This document shows, one piece after another, positions 51,646 through 59,585 of a stretch of DNA of 64,000 nt. The DNA comes from Phocaeicola salanitronis DSM 18170 (lineage in GTDB: Bacteria > Bacteroidota > Bacteroidia > Bacteroidales > Bacteroidaceae), in NCBI RefSeq assembly GCF_000190575.1, contig NC_015164.1, positions 3,620,001 through 3,684,000 of the forward strand. The letters are read 5' to 3'. The notes under the pieces were generated by a model. The model had not been told where the DNA came from and ran no database searches. It was given only the letters and a program-made list of their open reading frames with translations. Position 1 is the stretch's first letter. Each line of letters starts with the position of its first letter. Position numbers and translations under genes: made by a program.

Positions 51646-53378
51646 AAGAGCTGTACCATATCACTCCCCATGAAGGAGGTTCCGGTTTCCTGATGTCCCT
51701 GAAGACGGGAGAGATAGATGTTCCCGATGAATGTGGAGGGTACATCATCTCTTCAGGTATGGGATCTGGGAAAACAGAATCCATCAAGAGTCTGATCCGG
51801 CAGAAGTATGATGAGGGTATTTTATATTGTGTCGACACCAAAGAAGAACTGGGAAAGATGTACCGGTGGATTCAGGAGGAACTGGTGAATGATCCGACCT
51901 GTGATTTGCGGCAGGATGAGGTAATGATTGTTTCCAGCGACAAAGATTATGCCTATCACCTTTCCCTGTACCGTGACAATCCCGATATACTGATGGAGAA
52001 AAAGGTTATCCTTATTACCCATGTACGGTTCTGGACCGACCTTATCAACTACTTTCTTATCTACCGCCCCCAAGGTAAAGTTGAAGCATTCGACGGAGAC
52101 TTCAAAAGCCTTATGTCCAGAGAAGATTTGAGGAAGTATGTGGTCTTTGACGAGACTCCCACCTTCATCAGACCTTTCATCGAGTTCGGTAAGGAGATGC
52201 TGGGAATATTCGGGAAAACGGACGTGGATGGTCATATTGTCTGTAAGGATGCGAACGAACTGAATCTGTATTATGATAAATTCCTTCGAGATACCAGGTC
52301 GGATTTCTTCAGCGGCAATTTCAAGATCAACCGGATAAAGAGAGAAGTGGTGCTGAAACTGATCCCCAAGTATTATGATTCTTGGCTCTTATCGGGTAAA
52401 GAGAAAAACGGGATCACCTTTTACCCGGTTGATTTATGTCCCGAGGGAATAGGAATCAAGACCCATGTGCTGATCTTTGAAGGCGCAGGCAATCTTCTCT
52501 TTAAGGATTCTTCCTGCTTCAAGCTTTTGGATGTAGACAAGAAGTACAACACCGTCACCGAGTTCAAGGAGATAAAGTTCGGATTAGTCAGGGAAGCGAA
52601 TGATCCCAAGCTGTTCAGTTCTTTCATCTCACGTATCGCCAGGCTCATAAAGAAACCGACCTTAGTGGTATGCTGGAAAGACGTGGAGGATAAGAAAGAT
52701 AGTCCGGGGATTTCTGAGTATGCCGACAGGATGAGAAAAGCTCTGGTGAATAAGAAAGTGGATCCTTCTTTGTTCACCGTTACCTATTATGGAGCCACGG
52801 ACAATAAAAGCACGAACAGTTACAGGGACATCGAGCAGATTATCCTTTGTGGCGACTGGAACCTTCCCAATACCGAATCTGCAAAGATCAGAAAAGCTTA
52901 CGGGACAGAAACCTGTACAAGCGACCAGAAGGATTGGTTTTTCAGCCAGTTGATTACCCGTATAGGAATCAGGAAACACATAGAGGGAGAAATCTATACC
53001 GTTTATTATACCGATGATTTTGACAAGAAGTTTATCGGGAGAATGGATGACTATTTCAATGAGAACAGAACGGCTGTCAGGAAGTATAAGAAGAAACATG
53101 ATGACTGGAAGAAGAAGCTGGAAGAAATGAAGATCAGGAGCAACACCAAGAAGGAAATCATCAAGCTAGCCCAGTATGACAAGAAGATGCAGGAAGCCAT
53201 TATTCAGGGAAGGGAATACATAAAAGAAGTGACATTCCCTTATTTACAGCAACTTGGAATAACCCGGAATAAACAGGAAAGGGGGAGGTATAGAAGCCTG
53301 GTTGAAACCCTGAAGAAACTTAAAATCACGTTGACCATCAGAAGCTTAAAAGAAATACAAGCCCTTATGACGGATTAA
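51642..53378 (+). CDS. Helicase-like P-loop ATPase
   Basis: A 578-residue P-loop NTPase. Walker A SGMGSGKTESIKSL (about 38-51), an early strand GILYCVDTKEELG, Walker B-like YVVFDETPTFI (DE), and a motif III-like GKVDGH/KDSSCFKL area. Later segments GDWNLPN...TRIGIRKHIEGEIYTVYYTDDFDKKF resemble the C-terminal RecA domain of SF1/2 helicases. The basic C-terminus about 470-578 is coiled. It could be an origin-binding helicase such as those in phages. No match to a specific family is claimed; it is in the module next to the primase-like gene. Confidence 0.7.
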   Translation: MKELYHITPHEGGSGFLMSLKTGEIDVPDECGGYIISSGMGSGKTESIKSLIRQKYDEGILYCVDTKEELGKMYRWIQEELVNDPTCDLRQDEVMIVSSDKDYAYHLSLYRDNPDILMEKKVILITHVRFWTDLINYFLIYRPQGKVEAFDGDFKSLMSREDLRKYVVFDETPTFIRPFIEFGKEMLGIFGKTDVDGHIVCKDANELNLYYDKFLRDTRSDFFSGNFKINRIKREVVLKLIPKYYDSWLLSGKEKNGITFYPVDLCPEGIGIKTHVLIFEGAGNLLFKDSSCFKLLDVDKKYNTVTEFKEIKFGLVREANDPKLFSSFISRIARLIKKPTLVVCWKDVEDKKDSPGISEYADRMRKALVNKKVDPSLFTVTYYGATDNKSTNSYRDIEQIILCGDWNLPNTESAKIRKAYGTETCTSDQKDWFFSQLITRIGIRKHIEGEIYTVYYTDDFDKKFIGRMDDYFNENRTAVRKYKKKHDDWKKKLEEMKIRSNTKKEIIKLAQYDKKMQEAIIQGREYIKEVTFPYLQQLGITRNKQERGRYRSLVETLKKLKITLTIRSLKEIQALMTD

Positions 53379-53653
53379 GACGGAGGATAACAGGAAAGAA
53401 TGAAGGATAAAGAGCTACCCCCTATTTTTTGATGAACACAATAATATATATAGAGAATAAGAAAAAAAGGGGGTAAGTATAAAATATAAGTTTTTAATAT
53501 ATTGAATATGAATAAGATAAGACATCCCGCTTCGCGGCAGCTAAAGTGATAGAAAAAAATCCCTCTTTTCTTATCACTTTGGAGAGGACGAAGTTCCTCC
53601 CTTCACTTGTTTATTTCATTTGTCTATATTCCCTTTCGTGACATCCTCAATGA
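53379..53653. other. Gene-free stretch with two inverted repeats before the stem-loop
   Basis: TACCCCCT/AGGGGGTA (53416-53423 with 53468-53475, bracketing an A/T-rich centre) and AAAGTGATA/TATCACTTT around 53536 are the main structures. No ORF. Together with the stem-loop at 53656 this forms an approximately 380-base region typical of a replication or regulatory locus. Confidence 0.55.
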
Positions 53654-53655
53654 AT

Positions 53656-53746
53656 AGTAGGGGGTCTTCCAAGAGACGAAGCCGCTGAGAGGTGAGGCTT
53701 TCCTGTCAGAGGAAAAGCCGAACGATCTCTTGGAAGGTTCACTACT
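53656..53746. other. Large branched stem-loop upstream of the primase gene
   Basis: AGTAG/CTACT (53656-53660 with 53742-53746) and a perfect 11-bp stem CTTCCAAGAGA/TCTCTTGGAAG (53666-53676 with 53726-53736) enclose a second stem GGCTTTCC/GGAAAAGCC (53696-53703 with 53711-53719). Stems of this size upstream of a replication protein suggest an origin or a counter-transcript RNA. Confidence 0.55.
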
Positions 53747-53782
53747 CAATTAAACTAATAATCAAACTAAAAGAAACAACCT

Positions 53783-54895
53783 ATGGATAATTCAATAGAA
53801 CAACAAATAACAGCCCTGCATCTTCATACAGATCATGCAGCTTATACAGCCTGTAAGGATGAGCATATCAATCTTGTCGAGACCCGGTTTAGAAAAACAG
53901 TCAGCTATTACAATAATTCGGAAGATTCAAGAAGCCGTCTTTATTATAACCTTGACTATATTCTTGAACAGATCCAGACAGGGCGTGGATTGAAAGAACA
54001 GACAGGAATCGTCCGGCAGCAAACAACGGAAGAAGATTATAAACGTGAGAAGAACAAATTGCCGATGATCGTAGCTTCGGGGATATTCAGATACAGGAAT
54101 GATGACTTGGGGAATCTACAGGAATATTCCAATCTTCTGGTTCTTGACTTTGATAAATTCCCAGACCATGAAGCAGCGGAAGCATTTAAACAGAAACTCA
54201 TCCGTTATGCCAATCCTCTTCACCTTTATGCTGTCTGGTTTTCCCCGAGCAATAAAGGGATAAAAGCCGTAATGATACATGATAATACCAATCCCGAATA
54301 TCATTATAACCTCTTCCAGCAAGTCAAGCAGAAATTATATCCCCACACGGAAGAATTTGATAAGAAATGTTCCAATCTTACCCGTTCCTGTTTCCTGTGT
54401 TATGACCCGGAGATATGGGTTAATCCGGAGAAAGAAACCCTTGAACCTTATCATTTCGAGTATGACCCTTGTATTCCCGAACCTGCCAAGAAAACATACA
54501 ACCAAGGAGGATCCAGTAAGTTCTTCATCCATACGCAGCAGGAAATAGAGCAGAACAGTTCCTTTCAGCTTCTATGGAAAGACAAGACGCTGGTGAATTA
54601 CGTGAATAGCCGTTGGAGGAAAGATTACCCCGATTCCTATGAAGACGGGCACAGGCATCAGTCCATCTTATCCAGAGCCAAATGGTTATGCCTGTATGGA
54701 GTCCTGTATGAGAATGCCCTGGATTATCTCAAAGCTACATTTGGGAGACACGGAATTTCTGAACCTGACATCGAAGGCATGGTCATCAACAACTATAATG
54801 CGAACCGTTCCCTTTTCGGCAGCGAGCGTTCCAAGCTTTATGCGAAGAAACTGGAGGGACAAAAATACCGTATGAGGCAAGTGTTCGGAGAGTAA
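53783..54895 (+). CDS. BT4734/BF3469-type primase-like protein
   Basis: Predicted DNA replication protein of 370 aa. The N-terminal half has the BT4734-like (VirE_N) domain: NLDYILEQIQTGRGLKEQTGIVRQQ, then NLLVLDFDKFPDHEAAEAFKQKL with the DxD motif and WFSPSNKGIKAVMIHD, which recalls archaeo-eukaryotic primase loops. The C-terminal part (about 240-370) is helical with ILSRAKWLCLYGVLYENALDYLKATFGRHGISEPDIEGMVINNYNA. ATG at 53783 lies 37 bases after the stem-loop. Together with the ATPase it could replicate the element. Confidence 0.78.
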   Translation: MDNSIEQQITALHLHTDHAAYTACKDEHINLVETRFRKTVSYYNNSEDSRSRLYYNLDYILEQIQTGRGLKEQTGIVRQQTTEEDYKREKNKLPMIVASGIFRYRNDDLGNLQEYSNLLVLDFDKFPDHEAAEAFKQKLIRYANPLHLYAVWFSPSNKGIKAVMIHDNTNPEYHYNLFQQVKQKLYPHTEEFDKKCSNLTRSCFLCYDPEIWVNPEKETLEPYHFEYDPCIPEPAKKTYNQGGSSKFFIHTQQEIEQNSSFQLLWKDKTLVNYVNSRWRKDYPDSYEDGHRHQSILSRAKWLCLYGVLYENALDYLKATFGRHGISEPDIEGMVINNYNANRSLFGSERSKLYAKKLEGQKYRMRQVFGE

Positions 54896-54903
54896 AAAAC
54901 AAA

Positions 54904-54941
54904 AAAGGAGGCAAGTACCGTCAAAAGTACCTATCTCCTTT
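54904..54941. terminator. Bidirectional terminator between convergent genes
   Basis: AAAGGAG (54904-54910) pairs with CTCCTTT (54935-54941), with an inner GTAC/GTAC; A and T tracts on either side. Confidence 0.65.
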
Positions 54942-54954
54942 GCTCTCATTTCAT

Positions 54955-55698
54955 TCAGGGCTTCTTTTTCGGGATAGGATAAGCCTGATATTCTGCTCCA
55001 TCCAATAAATGCCTGTTAGCCTTGGTGCTTCTCTTTACTCCGTCCTCACCCCAAGTCCCCCATTGCTTGAAGAAGAAAGCTGTTCCAGAGGCATCACATT
55101 GGGCTTTGATGTTCAACACCCAGGATTTTTCCATCTTTCTGGCTTTATTCCCCGATTCTCCGCCAGCAATCACCCAATCAATGTTAGTATAGTCCAGCAT
55201 ACCCAAGTCTTCCAGTAGAGGTTCATGACTGATGAAGTTGACGGGAGCTTTCAGCTGTCTTAGACAATCCATCCTCCATTTAGTTGATTGATTCTCCACT
55301 GTGCATCCCAGCCATACATTTTCAAGAATTGGACGAGACGAAAAATAGTCATTCATCCTCTCCGCACGTTTGGTCAGGATCTGGAACGTATGCTGCGGAC
55401 ATTTCAAGATGACATCCATCACTTGATCAATAAAACTGAATGGAATATCTTTATGAAACAAGTCCCCCATGCTTGGAAGAAACACTAGTCTGGGATTTTT
55501 CCATTTCAAAGGTTCATTCAAACTTCCGGGATGAAGAGTTGGGGTAAAACCGTTCTGATATTTGGCTTGTCCCATAGCTTTCAATCTTTTGACCAATTGT
55601 TCAGCATAACAGTTCTTGCATCCGTCACTGGTTTTCTCACAGCCGGTAACAGGATTCCAGGTGGCTTGTGTCCATGCAATTTTACTGTTGTTACTCAT
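54955..55698 (-). CDS. DUF5131 (phage Gp37/Gp68) protein
   Basis: Cytoplasmic protein of 247 aa. MSNNSKIAWTQATWNPVTGCEKTSDGCKNCYAEQLVKRL carries three Cys in the pattern C-x6-C-x2-C, which defines the family and looks like a radical-SAM-type iron-sulfur site. VFLPSMGDLFHKDIPFSFIDQVMDVI and PVNFISHEPLLEDLGMLDYTNIDWVIAGGESGNKARK are further hallmarks. It occurs in phages and defence loci; enzymatic action is unproven. Start at 55698 has a GCAGGA site close by; ATG 55716 is possible. Last gene of the minus-strand operon. Confidence 0.88.
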   Translation of the reverse strand: MSNNSKIAWTQATWNPVTGCEKTSDGCKNCYAEQLVKRLKAMGQAKYQNGFTPTLHPGSLNEPLKWKNPRLVFLPSMGDLFHKDIPFSFIDQVMDVILKCPQHTFQILTKRAERMNDYFSSRPILENVWLGCTVENQSTKWRMDCLRQLKAPVNFISHEPLLEDLGMLDYTNIDWVIAGGESGNKARKMEKSWVLNIKAQCDASGTAFFFKQWGTWGEDGVKRSTKANRHLLDGAEYQAYPIPKKKP

Positions 55699-55722
55699 TC
55701 CTGCAAATTTTATCATTAAATA

Positions 55723-56508
55723 TCAATTTCCGAATTTCATCAGTGGATTGGGGTGGTTGGGATTCAATTCGATAGTCCTCCTCTCCAGATCCTCTTTCTT
55801 CTTCCGCATATATTCCTGGTACTCGGGAGAATCTTTTTCCACCCACTCCAGATTATCGTCACTGAAATTAAGATAGTCCCCGTCCTTGTGGAGTACCCCG
55901 GGGTTTCTCATTCCCGACTTGTCCCCGTTCACAAATTCAGCCATATCCATCAAATTATCCATTGAGATATGTTTGTCATCATAACCCCCATACTTGTTTT
56001 TGACTCGGTAGCTGATATAAGGTTCAGGAATAGGTACCATCCTATCAGTATCACTGTCACCGATGTCCTTTACAATCGGAATTCGGTTCTTCGCACTCTT
56101 TTCTTTCCAGACTGTGCCATCGAATTTTACCCATATACCTTTTAGAGCTTCCCTTATCGTGGAGAGCAGAGAATAGTTTTTGACTTCTTTCCACTCCAGG
56201 TTTGAAGCATTGCAGTTGCCTAAGTTTCCGTCTTTATGGGTAAGCCCGTATGTTTTCCCATCCACAGGTTTGGGAACATAGCAATCTGCCACGAGTTCAT
56301 CCAGTTCAACTATTCCGGGAGATTTCAGGTTTAGGAATTTTGATCCGTCTGACCTGATATTAATCTTAAGGAAACGGTTTAAGGATGACTTATTATATTC
56401 ACGATACACACGGTCTCCATTCCAGTTCACCCAAAGATTGTATTTGGATGAGTAACGCATCCAATAACCTTGGATGCTTTTGTCCGGTTTTGCTTTATAT
56501 TTTCTCAT
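55723..56508 (-). CDS. Protein with two HNH-like repeats
   Basis: A 261-residue protein with a duplicated core. Copy one (about 75-115) contains ELVADCYVPKP...THKDGNLGNCNASNLEWKEV, like the HNH motif H-x-DGN-N-NLEW of phage HNH nucleases. Copy two (about 185-235) contains LHKDGDYLNFSDDNLEWVEKDSPEY. In both the first HNH His (usually before LVA) appears replaced (VELDELVA in copy one), so cleavage activity is uncertain. N-terminus is basic (MRKYKAKPDKSIQG). It ends 25 bases before the DUF5131 start. Confidence 0.7.
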   Translation of the reverse strand: MRKYKAKPDKSIQGYWMRYSSKYNLWVNWNGDRVYREYNKSSLNRFLKINIRSDGSKFLNLKSPGIVELDELVADCYVPKPVDGKTYGLTHKDGNLGNCNASNLEWKEVKNYSLLSTIREALKGIWVKFDGTVWKEKSAKNRIPIVKDIGDSDTDRMVPIPEPYISYRVKNKYGGYDDKHISMDNLMDMAEFVNGDKSGMRNPGVLHKDGDYLNFSDDNLEWVEKDSPEYQEYMRKKKEDLERRTIELNPNHPNPLMKFGN

Positions 56509-56510
56509 AA

Positions 56511-57155
56511 TTAGATGTGAAGAAGTTTATTTAAATATTTAACAAATTCACTCACGGGAGTAATGTTGCATTGTAGAAGCCTATGAAATACATAATAGCC
56601 TTGTTCAATTCTTCCAGTGACTTTCCCACCGTAAAATTCCCAAATGACCTCATTCTTTACGACATCGGTCTTGATCTTTGAATGGCTAATATCCATAGTC
56701 ACATTTAATTGTAACAAATTAGAAAGATCCATCTTTGTGGCTATTTTCAATTGCTTGATGAGTACGTCTTCTATAAACACCAATGTTTTATCAGGATTTC
56801 CACTCACGGCAATTGGAATCAATGTCATATACCCGCTATTCACAATATAACACTCTTTTACTATATGGTACAGAAATGAGTTCTTTCGGTCATTGTGCTC
56901 AAACTCATAGTCTAATATGTACCCGTCAGTCAGTTCAATGGGATCCATGGTGACAGTCCATCTTATTCCATCAGGTTTCAGATTTTGAGATTCCCTCAGT
57001 TCCTTTGTCCGTATTGGAGCCGATTTCTGCATAGCTAGCTGCATTAAGGCATTTTCGTTAGCTAAATATTCATTTACTACCTCCCCTAGCGTTTTATAAG
57101 AGGGTTTGCCCGGTATAGTTAGAACCGGCGAGTTTAATAAATTTTCATTTTTCAT
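56511..57155 (-). CDS. Hypothetical protein (214 aa)
   Basis: Unknown 214-residue cytoplasmic protein. MKNENLLNSPVLTIPGKPSYKTLGEVVNEYLANENALMQLAMQKSAP starts it; the middle has SLIPIAVSGNPDKTLVFIEDVLIKQLKIATKM (approx.) and WEFYGGKVTGRIEQGYYVFHRLLQ. No TcmP-like (three-Cys partner) signature is visible, although such a partner often goes with DUF5131. It lies 2 bases from the HNH gene and 56 after the ParB-like gene; operon membership is clear, function is not. Confidence 0.6.
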   Translation of the reverse strand: MKNENLLNSPVLTIPGKPSYKTLGEVVNEYLANENALMQLAMQKSAPIRTKELRESQNLKPDGIRWTVTMDPIELTDGYILDYEFEHNDRKNSFLYHIVKECYIVNSGYMTLIPIAVSGNPDKTLVFIEDVLIKQLKIATKMDLSNLLQLNVTMDISHSKIKTDVVKNEVIWEFYGGKVTGRIEQGYYVFHRLLQCNITPVSEFVKYLNKLLHI

Positions 57156-57211
57156 AAATGCTTATTTTAATAGGAGTGGTATAACGCCACCCCAATTGTT
57201 AAACAAATTAC

Positions 57212-58276
57212 TTATTCTCCCAAAATTTCATCAAATATCCTTCTTAGGACAATTTCCGTAGTTTGGGTCTTATCTCCTTTCACGCCTCTGGCCTCTTGAA
57301 GCTGGGCAAGTTGCATAGCTGTCATATTCTTAAACTTCACAGATATTTTCTCCAGCATGCCAGCTTTATCTATGGTCGTTCTGAGTTTATCCCTTGTCCA
57401 AGCTGCTAAAGGAACCCCTTTCAAGATTTTTGCAGAGCCACTACCGAAGAGTACCTTTTTATATACTTCCAATGATTGCTGCATGGCACCCGTCAGTTCA
57501 GTATCTACAGAAATAGTCTTACCACTACTGATATCCTTAATATCCTTAGTCCTCAACTCTCTTCCATAGGCATAATTCTGAGCGGCCTTTGAAACGAAGT
57601 TTTCCTTGAGCAGACCATCATAAAAAATGGTATTTGGATCCCTCTTGGTCTTATCAGCATATCTAAGGAGGTCGCATCTGTTGGTCTTTTTTACATCCTG
57701 GTTAATGGATATAAATTGTGCCCGCAACAAATCTGGATCTTGCCCGTCATCAACGAGAACAGGGATGTCAAAAGGTTCATAATCAGGGTCAGACATAGCT
57801 TTCTCCAATTCAAGATTATGTCCGGCACTGCGCCCATAACCATCGATCAAAACGTAAGATTTTGCAATTTGGTCATCAGCCGCCTGGTACCACCTCCCTG
57901 TTTTAGGATCTTTATATCCCAAGCTAAATCCAGCGGCTTCAGCCACACGTGCTGATGCTAACTTGATAGGTTGGGCTATGCCTACATTTTTACCTACTTC
58001 TTGCCAATAGCTTGCTCTGTCTATATCATTCCGATTCTCCTTGATATATAATACAGGAAGCCCTATCAATTGGTTACGATAGTACACAGTAGTTGATTGC
58101 AAAGGTTTCCCATCCCACCAGCCTAACTTCGGATTAGGTAGGTTTGCCCCACCTGATACTCTTCTACCTATACATCCTTCTGCTTGGACAGGCTGTGCGC
58201 TACAGTTACTGTCAGGCGTAGCATTACCCTGAAGCGTAAAGCCATTTTCGATTTCTAAGTCATTTCTTTGTTGCAT
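57212..58276 (-). CDS. ParB-like nuclease-domain protein
   Basis: A 354-residue protein whose centre resembles ParB/Sulfiredoxin folds: KSYVLIDGYGRSAGHNLELEKAMSDPDYEPFDIPVLVDDGQDPDLLRAQFISINQDVKKTNRCDLLRYA, with the IDGxxR loop in place of the ParB box. The N-terminus (about 1-60) is unusual and Cys/Gly-rich (EGCIGRRVSGGANLPNPKLGWWDGKPLQSTTVYYRN), and the C-terminus is basic-helical. Role in partition or in recognising modified DNA is inferred from the family. First gene of the minus-strand operon, -7 box at 58299. Confidence 0.7.
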   Translation of the reverse strand: MQQRNDLEIENGFTLQGNATPDSNCSAQPVQAEGCIGRRVSGGANLPNPKLGWWDGKPLQSTTVYYRNQLIGLPVLYIKENRNDIDRASYWQEVGKNVGIAQPIKLASARVAEAAGFSLGYKDPKTGRWYQAADDQIAKSYVLIDGYGRSAGHNLELEKAMSDPDYEPFDIPVLVDDGQDPDLLRAQFISINQDVKKTNRCDLLRYADKTKRDPNTIFYDGLLKENFVSKAAQNYAYGRELRTKDIKDISSGKTISVDTELTGAMQQSLEVYKKVLFGSGSAKILKGVPLAAWTRDKLRTTIDKAGMLEKISVKFKNMTAMQLAQLQEARGVKGDKTQTTEIVLRRIFDEILGE

Positions 58277-58712
58277 ATTTGTTATAATTAATTTTCTGCA
58301 AAGTTACAAGTTATTTCAGGGGGGGTATAATTAATAGCACAGAGGAAATATGCAACAAAAAAATAGTTGCCTAGAATTAAGGATATGTAACATAGATTGC
58401 AAATGCAAATAACTGTCCAGCGAACAAATAGGCTTGATATTCAGATAGTTGAGTTCTCCAAATTTATTAAGGTATGACTAAAATTAGCCAATCTTGATTC
58501 ATATTTGTTATTGCCACTTTTTAATTAGTCCTGATTATCAATTATTTAAAGGTGAAATATTTGCTGCATAGTTACAAACGTAAGCATAACTGTTGCTTAC
58601 TCTAAGCTGAATCTTATTTATCTATTGCAATAATATGAAGACCTGTAAAGCAAAAAGTTTAGAGAAAAATGCAATATAAAAAAAGCCCAGAATTTCTTCT
58701 GAGCTTCCTTTT
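58277..58712. other. AT-rich gene-free stretch with ParB -7 box
   Basis: The minus-strand box TAACTTTG at 58306-58299 serves the ParB-like operon. The remaining approximately 380 bases hold no ORF on either strand and no repeat beyond short AT-rich words. The terminator at 58683 closes the next gene. Confidence 0.6.
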
Positions 58713-58714
58713 TT
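58683..58714. terminator. Bidirectional intrinsic terminator
   Basis: AAGCCCAGAA (58683-58692) pairs with TTCTGAGCTT (58697-58706) with one mismatch and a TTTC loop; A tract before and TTTTTT after. Confidence 0.7.
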
Positions 58715-59240
58715 ATAGGTTAATAATTTTCTGTTCTAATTCAAAATAAATTTTACTTACTTTATCTATGTTGAATGTTTTCAGCCATTCCTGGCTTTTG
58801 TCATCTTTTAATTTTTTCTGTTTCTTATAGTATTTTATTTTTAAATACGTATTTTCCATAGTACCCCGATTTAGGTTGAATAGTTTACAAAAAGTATTAC
58901 TGGTGATGCAGATAGGGCTTCCATTTTTACCTAATATGTAGAATCCGTTATCTTGTAATATTGTATAAACCATTCCATAATACAGGTTTCTACACCTGCT
59001 ATTCCCTTTGTTTATTTTATCAGACAACATTTGGGAATATTTTTTTTCATATTCTCGAATTCCTGATTGGAGTTCTTGGGACAGATCACCTTTGCCCTTC
59101 AAACACATAACCTTTTGCAATATTTTTTTTAGTTCTGTGAGAGTTTCTGTATTCTCTATCCAATCATCTTGCACAACGCTTTTACCGTCGGGAAGGATTT
59201 CTGCTGCAATACGCTTCAACATCCTTTCAACATTGTTCAA
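58713..59240 (-). CDS. Hypothetical protein with possible C-terminal HTH (175 aa)
   Basis: Unknown 175-residue protein, Lys/Leu-rich. MNNVERMLKRIAAEILPDGKSVVQDDWIEN at the start, then a helical body (SGIREYEKKYSQMLSDKINKGN), a segment MVYTILQDNGFYILGKNGSPICIT, and a putative helix-turn-helix TSNTFCKLFNLNRGTMENTYLKIKYYK. A regulator of the element is a reasonable guess because the inverted repeats at 59242 directly precede it. No family identified. Confidence 0.6.
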   Translation of the reverse strand: MNNVERMLKRIAAEILPDGKSVVQDDWIENTETLTELKKILQKVMCLKGKGDLSQELQSGIREYEKKYSQMLSDKINKGNSRCRNLYYGMVYTILQDNGFYILGKNGSPICITSNTFCKLFNLNRGTMENTYLKIKYYKKQKKLKDDKSQEWLKTFNIDKVSKIYFELEQKIINL

Positions 59241-59585
59241 CTGAAGTAACGATCAAATATTAAGATTTTTTAACTTTTTAAAAATCTTTACTTCAACCTT
59301 TTATTTCATAGGCTGTTCTCCTTTGCTTTTAAGTTTAAATTAATAAAATAATTTACTCTCTTTGTTTTGAATTTTGGACCTTCAACAAGGAGCATTTTTT
59401 GAAAACGATAATTTATAGTTTTCATAATAAACTATAATGCAAAAACTGTGCCAAAGGCTGTCCAGAAAAGTAATATGAGATACTCTGTCATTATGTCTGG
59501 ATTTTCAGTTGATATTCAGCTTTCATTTAATGGGTGTTTATGATTGTAATAGGAATTGTAGCTACATTATCAAATCTCATAAGTT
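59241..59585. other. Gene-free stretch with nested operator-like inverted repeats
   Basis: TGAAGTAA/TTACTTCA (59242-59249 with 59288-59295) encloses AAGATTTTT/AAAAATCTT (59262-59270 with 59280-59288), right upstream of the 58713 gene. Further inward lie TATAGTTT/AAACTATA (59414-59421 with 59429-59436) and TCCAGA/TCTGGA (59461-59466 with 59496-59501). The last two are nearer to the 3' end of the integrase gene. No ORF. Confidence 0.6.

Noticed and set aside
53416..53440. Sixth copy of the module motif near CCCCCTATTTTTTGATG
   Set aside because: It needs a gap to align and lacks the AAAG block; too weak to count.
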